From: Beroe ovata
Lineage: Eukaryota > Ctenophora > Nuda > Beroida > Beroidae
Reading direction: 5' to 3'
Length of the DNA: 10,938 nt
Assembly (NCBI GenBank): GCA_946803715.1
Contig: CAMPET010000656.1
Location: 1 to 10,938, forward strand
Below, one piece after another: positions 8,370-10,938 of this stretch (within the stretch, counting starts at the first letter, position 1; the number at the start of each line of letters is the position of its first letter). The notes under the pieces were generated by a model, which saw only the letters and a program-made list of their open reading frames with translations, did not search any database and was not told the origin of the DNA. The position numbers were made by a program, and so were the translations under genes.

Positions 8370-8521
8370 CTGCATTGAAATATGATAACTTTTACGGATA
8401 TCATAATCATTATCACCATTTGAATTCATTTGAACACTGCTTTTCAGATATGCAAAGCTGCATATGGAATATGACGAGACTGAATACAACCATCTGTATA
8501 CTCAATCTCTAAACAAAATAC
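8370..8521 (-). other. Intron 5 of the large gene (152 bp)
   Basis: GTATTT to AATGCAG, phase 1. Open plus-strand frames crossing it are incidental. Confidence 0.75.
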
Positions 8522-8767
8522 CTGATGAAACTGCTTCTTGGAATGTTAACTGAGCGGCCTGGAATCTCTTGTAGACTCGGGCGTGTCGTTGAATGCTACC
8601 AAACTCTTGATAGCATTTTCTGTGCCACCAACCACCAGCCAAGTCTGCGGTTTTCTTCCTAGACTGTACCAGAGAGTAACAGTCGTTCATAGTTTTTTGG
8701 TCCGCCCATTTGTACCTGTCATTCACCAAGCCAATGACAATTTCAATTGTTGCATTACTTGGACAAC
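8522..8767 (-). CDS. Large nuclease-like gene, exon 5 (residues 129-211)
   Basis: A 246-bp exon, phase 1 at both ends, between acceptor GATTTCAG and donor GTATTT. It encodes CPSNATIEIVIGLVNDRY, a helical linker, and GGWWHRKCYQEF, where H177 and C180 supply the second half of the first zinc-finger-like module begun by C116 and C119 in exon 4. The YHxxCYxxF-like pattern recurs in this animal family and is echoed by YHRSC in the second module, so the two modules look like a tandem duplication. The open frame seems to start at a TTG (8729), but that is not the real start: the frame stays open to the acceptor. Confidence 0.85.
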
Positions 8768-8887
8768 CTGAAATCAGACTTTAGTTGATTTTGAATTCAA
8801 ATCAAGAATAAGATGATTCATGTCATCATAGGTAAAGCTTGACCAGACACTTTTATTTATAACTGGCATAAAACACAAAATAGTTAC
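8768..8887 (-). other. Intron 4 of the large gene (120 bp)
   Basis: GTAACT to TTTCAG, phase 1. Confidence 0.7.
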
Positions 8888-8969
8888 TTGTCACTTCCGA
8901 ACCCTTGCTCCTTTGGCAGAGCAAGCATCTTTCCTTACTAAACACGAAATTATCGTTCTCTGAGGTAAC
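8888..8969 (-). CDS. Large nuclease-like gene, exon 4 (residues 102-129)
   Basis: An 82-bp exon, phase 0 in and phase 1 out, between acceptor CTCTGCAG and donor GTAACT. It encodes VTSENDNFVF then SKERCLLCQRSKGSEVT. The CLLC pair (C116, C119) matches CIFC of the second module and pairs with H177/C180 in exon 5. An earlier GT, after SKGSE, would end in phase 0 and put exon 5 out of frame, so the GTAACT donor was chosen. Confidence 0.75.
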
Positions 8970-9055
8970 CTGCAGAGGCAAAGTGGGATTACAAAATTAG
9001 TCACAGGGTTATTTGGACGAATTGTCCCTCTGATTGACTAGTAGTAAAGACGTAC
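8970..9055 (-). other. Intron 3 of the large gene (86 bp)
   Basis: GTACGT to CTGCAG, phase 0; the shortest intron in the model. Confidence 0.65.
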
Positions 9056-9157
9056 CCGATTTGATGGACCTGGAGCTTCATCCTCAGTGCCCGAGGCAGA
9101 AGCGGTTTCAACATGATAGTGAACAGAACTCTCACCAACAACAACTGTCTCAAAACC
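9056..9157 (-). CDS. Large nuclease-like gene, exon 3 (residues 68-101)
   Basis: A 102-bp exon in phase 0 at both ends, between acceptor TTGTCAG and a good donor GTACGT. It encodes GFETVVVGESSVHYHVE and an acidic/small-residue tail ending APGPSNR, typical of a disordered linker. Support is from splice sites and matching phase only; I recognise no domain. Confidence 0.62.
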
Positions 9158-9264
9158 CTGACAAAACGTGAATTCAGGATACCTACTTAAATTGATGTCA
9201 TCAGCTACTATGTCTAGTATTACTCATACTACAAAATCAATATGTAGAAAGTTTTACCACTAAC
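9158..9264 (-). other. Intron 2 of the large gene (107 bp)
   Basis: GTTAGT to TTGTCAG, phase 0. A second possible donor, GTAAAA five bases downstream, would shift the phase, so GTTAGT is preferred. Confidence 0.55.
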
Positions 9265-9389
9265 CCCTTCTTCGACTGAATGACATCTTGGTATTGGTAT
9301 GGATTCTTGTCGTCTTCCAAATAAACAATCCCGAATAGTGGCCAACAACCATGGATAGCCTAAGCATTCCAACAGTCTAGCAACTAAAC
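9265..9389 (-). CDS. Large nuclease-like gene, exon 2 (residues 26-67)
   Basis: A 125-bp exon, phase 1 in and phase 0 out, between acceptor ATCACAG and donor GTTAGT. It encodes LVARLLECLGYPWLLATIRD then CLFGRRQESIPIPRCHSVEEG. The first part is amphipathic to hydrophobic and could extend the membrane-associated segment of exon 1; the second part is polar. I recognise no family. It is the least certain exon because its donor is non-consensus. Confidence 0.55.
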
Positions 9390-9506
9390 CTGTGATGACG
9401 TGCATTTTCAATACAATACCTAGTCAATTGTACTTTATCTATAGCACTAAGATTTCTTATCACCTTAACCTGCAAGTTGCAAATTAATATCTCTCGATTC
9501 ACTCAC
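9390..9506 (-). other. Intron 1 of the large gene (117 bp)
   Basis: Consensus donor GTGAGT (9506-9501) to ATCACAG, phase 1. Confidence 0.65.
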
Positions 9507-9582
9507 CTATTCCAAAACATATTATAAGGCTGATGATGATGAAAAGAAGTAGAATGATGAGAAAGCGTACTTCGTCCTCCAT
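9507..9582 (-). CDS. Large nuclease-like gene, exon 1 with start codon and hydrophobic segment
   Basis: The start at 9582 sits in a strong Kozak context (GTCATGG) and follows an in-frame TAA, so it is the first possible Met of this frame. The exon ends in phase 1 at a consensus GTGAGT. It encodes MEDEVRF followed by an 18-residue almost purely aliphatic stretch, LIILLLFIIISLIICFGI. Acidic residues before the stretch and Arg after it (in exon 2) look like a signal anchor or transmembrane helix. That is unexpected for a nuclease/CXC protein, which should be nuclear. Either the protein is membrane-tethered or these first exons belong to an alternative or different transcript. Confidence 0.6.
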
Positions 9583-9801
9583 GACATGAAATTATTACCT
9601 ATGTGATATCATAATGAAATCGATTGAGTGTATGACTAAAGTAGAAAGGTAAAAGTTGCACATAATGTTCATGATTCAAGGCAGAAAGTGTTGAATTCAT
9701 GAAATGATTCAAAGTGATTAGCAATAGATAAGAGCCAAAGGAAACAAACTTAACCTTCAAATCATCAAAGTGCAGAAATATTTCGATATACTCAATGAGT
9801 A
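9583..9801 (-). promoter_or_regulatory. Upstream/5' untranslated region of the large gene
   Basis: AT-rich sequence between the start codon at 9582 and the candidate exon at 9802. I see no clear TATA box or initiator. A CATAG/GTAATAAT acceptor-like site at about 9600 could splice a non-coding leader onto exon 1. Confidence 0.3.
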
Positions 9802-9911
9802 TTACTCATTTATTCTTTTCTTCAGTTGCTCCAATGTCCCATAGTCAGCATCCATCAATGGGACATTCATCTGTTTTGTGGCTTCATTCATTGCTTTGGT
9901 AAGGGACGATC
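9802..9911 (-). CDS. Candidate 3'-terminal exon of another minus-strand transcript
   Basis: After a minus-strand acceptor ATGTTTAG (AG at 9913-9912), a frame runs SSLTKAMNEATKQMNVP then LMDADYGTLEQLKKRINE to TAA at 9804-9802. The composition is charged and protein-like. It is not an obvious TLK segment and cannot join the large gene in frame. Confusingly, the plus strand shows an equally good acceptor/donor pair here (TTTTCTTCAG ending at 9825, GTAAGG from 9899). It could also be a short upstream open frame from the ATG of AMNEATK. Confidence 0.35.
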
Positions 9912-10068
9912 CTAAACATGATTTGGTTTGCCATTAAACTACCCAATGACTCAGATTGAGAATAGAATCCCATGAGCCTTATTCTTATTCAAATTATTGA
10001 CCAATTTCCAAAAAACAAACCAATTATAACATGTCCTATTGCCCAGTGTTGTCCAGCGCATAACTCGA
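9912..10068. other. Unassigned AT-rich stretch
   Basis: No gene or repeat is recognised; intron-like if the exon at 9802-9911 is real. Confidence 0.35.
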
Positions 10069-10392
10069 CAATCAGTTTTTAGCCTATAACTCGGTTTCTG
10101 AGCATTTTAGAGCCTATGTTTATTAACAAGTTGTATATAAACATGGCCATTGCGATTCTTTTGAGCCCAAAACGAAGTCTCTGCGACCTTCCTGGGCTGA
10201 GATTTGAATATTCAGCGCTCTGCTAAATGCAAAAAAGGGCGTGGCCGATTTAAGGCTGATGCCATCGAAATCATCGTTGGCATCAGGGCCAATTTTGTTC
10301 GGGATGGCCTCAAGTACCAAAATCAGTCGAAAAAACGCTTTTAACAAGCAAAGCTAACGGATCAGCTTTTTTGACCGTTTGGTCTTCGACTA
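10069..10392 (-). repeat. Interspersed repeat copy D (full length, inverted)
   Basis: A full minus-strand copy. It has TAGTC..AGACCAAACG at its right end (10392), hairpin arms CTGATGCCA (10256-10264) and TGGCATCAG (10278-10286), GGCGTGGCC at about 10238, the AGAGACTTCG core, and AATAAACATAGG. Relative to copies A and B it has about ten extra bases near 10363-10377. With copy B it forms an inverted pair around the large gene. Confidence 0.87.
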
Positions 10393-10938
10393 TTTGGATG
10401 AAATGGGATAAAAAGACAATAGATTTAAATTATAAATTTTTCGCATCTTTTTGTTTCGGTTTTAAAGCGATAATACCGTTTTATAATCGACAATATCGAT
10501 TTAATAACGACTCAATATTTCAGCGACAATAATCGATAATACCGCCGCATCGGCGATATAAAATCGTTTTAAAAAAATCGATATTAAAACGATTTATATT
10601 CGTTTATACTCGCTTCTGCGCTATCAGAGAAACCAGGCGGATTTTCATGGTATTTGCTAATTCTAAAGCGTTAATAAGTATCTACAAAAGCGTCTTAAAG
10701 GTGCTTATAAACGACGCCAGTAGAAGCGTCTAGTTGTCGATTAATACCGATTTATTTTTTGAAGAATCGATTTTTTAGCGCGTATAGCGCTAAAGTGTCG
10801 ATAGAAATCGTTTCACATCGTTATAAAATCGGTTTAAAAGTGAATCGAATATTTGGAATCGACAATAGATATTATTAAAGCGACGTGCGATACCTGCAGT
10901 TATAACCGCTTAAAAGTCGCTTTTAAATCGATTTTTTT
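10393..10938. repeat. AT-rich, CpG-enriched tract with ATCGAT/TAATCG motifs
   Basis: No gene is visible. By hand I count about 43 CpG in the last 498 bases at roughly one-third G+C, some three times expectation, mostly as TCGA, ATCG, ACGA or GCGA. AATCGATT-like motifs recur without a fixed period. This may be a degenerate satellite or part of a larger mobile element; a similar tract lies at 3051-3150. Confidence 0.55.

Noticed and set aside
8140-8521. Direct splicing of exon 5 to exon 7
   Set aside because: The phases do not match (1 into 2); the 127-bp exon between them fixes the frame.

Overview
This window is animal (metazoan) nuclear DNA, most likely from an invertebrate. It has spliceosomal GT-AG introns, mostly 86-406 bp, a typical animal kinase gene, a large protein family that I know mainly from marine invertebrates and other animals, and many interspersed repeats. 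I cannot name the species. Two unknown bases (about 749 and 2715) show it is a draft assembly. All convincing genes lie on the minus strand, so read it from right to left.

The centre (3819-9582) is one large gene that I rebuilt from seven exons (9507-9582, 9265-9389, 9056-9157, 8888-8969, 8522-8767, 8243-8369, 3819-8139). All six introns are GT-AG and every phase matches, giving a 1692-residue protein with no stop or frameshift. In order, the protein has a very hydrophobic N-terminal segment, two CxxC...HxxC zinc-finger-like modules (one inside exons too short to show as an open frame), a long uncharacterised middle, a FEN1/XPG-like nuclease domain with all seven catalytic acidic positions, and a C-terminal tesmin/TSO1-type CXC domain of nine cysteines.

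The left part (1202-2093) holds three consecutive, phase-compatible exons of a Tousled-like kinase (TLK): the end of the coiled-coil region, the glycine-rich loop, and the ATP-binding lysine exon. The rest of TLK is not visible. Earlier exons must lie to the right of 2093 and I find none before the large gene, so that gene may be nested in a TLK intron on the same strand. This is inference.

The remainder is repeats. A roughly 300 bp family occurs as copies at 2435-2742 (+), 3151-3460 (+), 3490-3613 (+, truncated), 10069-10392 (-) and 789-905 (-, variant), with a further piece at the left edge. The large gene is bracketed by inverted copies. Positions 1-600 are CpG-rich and full of palindromes. 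Positions 2100-2340 form a CACGTG-rich minisatellite in a TLK intron. Positions 10393-10938 are AT-rich yet strongly enriched in CpG. A possible 3'-terminal exon of another minus-strand transcript lies at 9802-9911.
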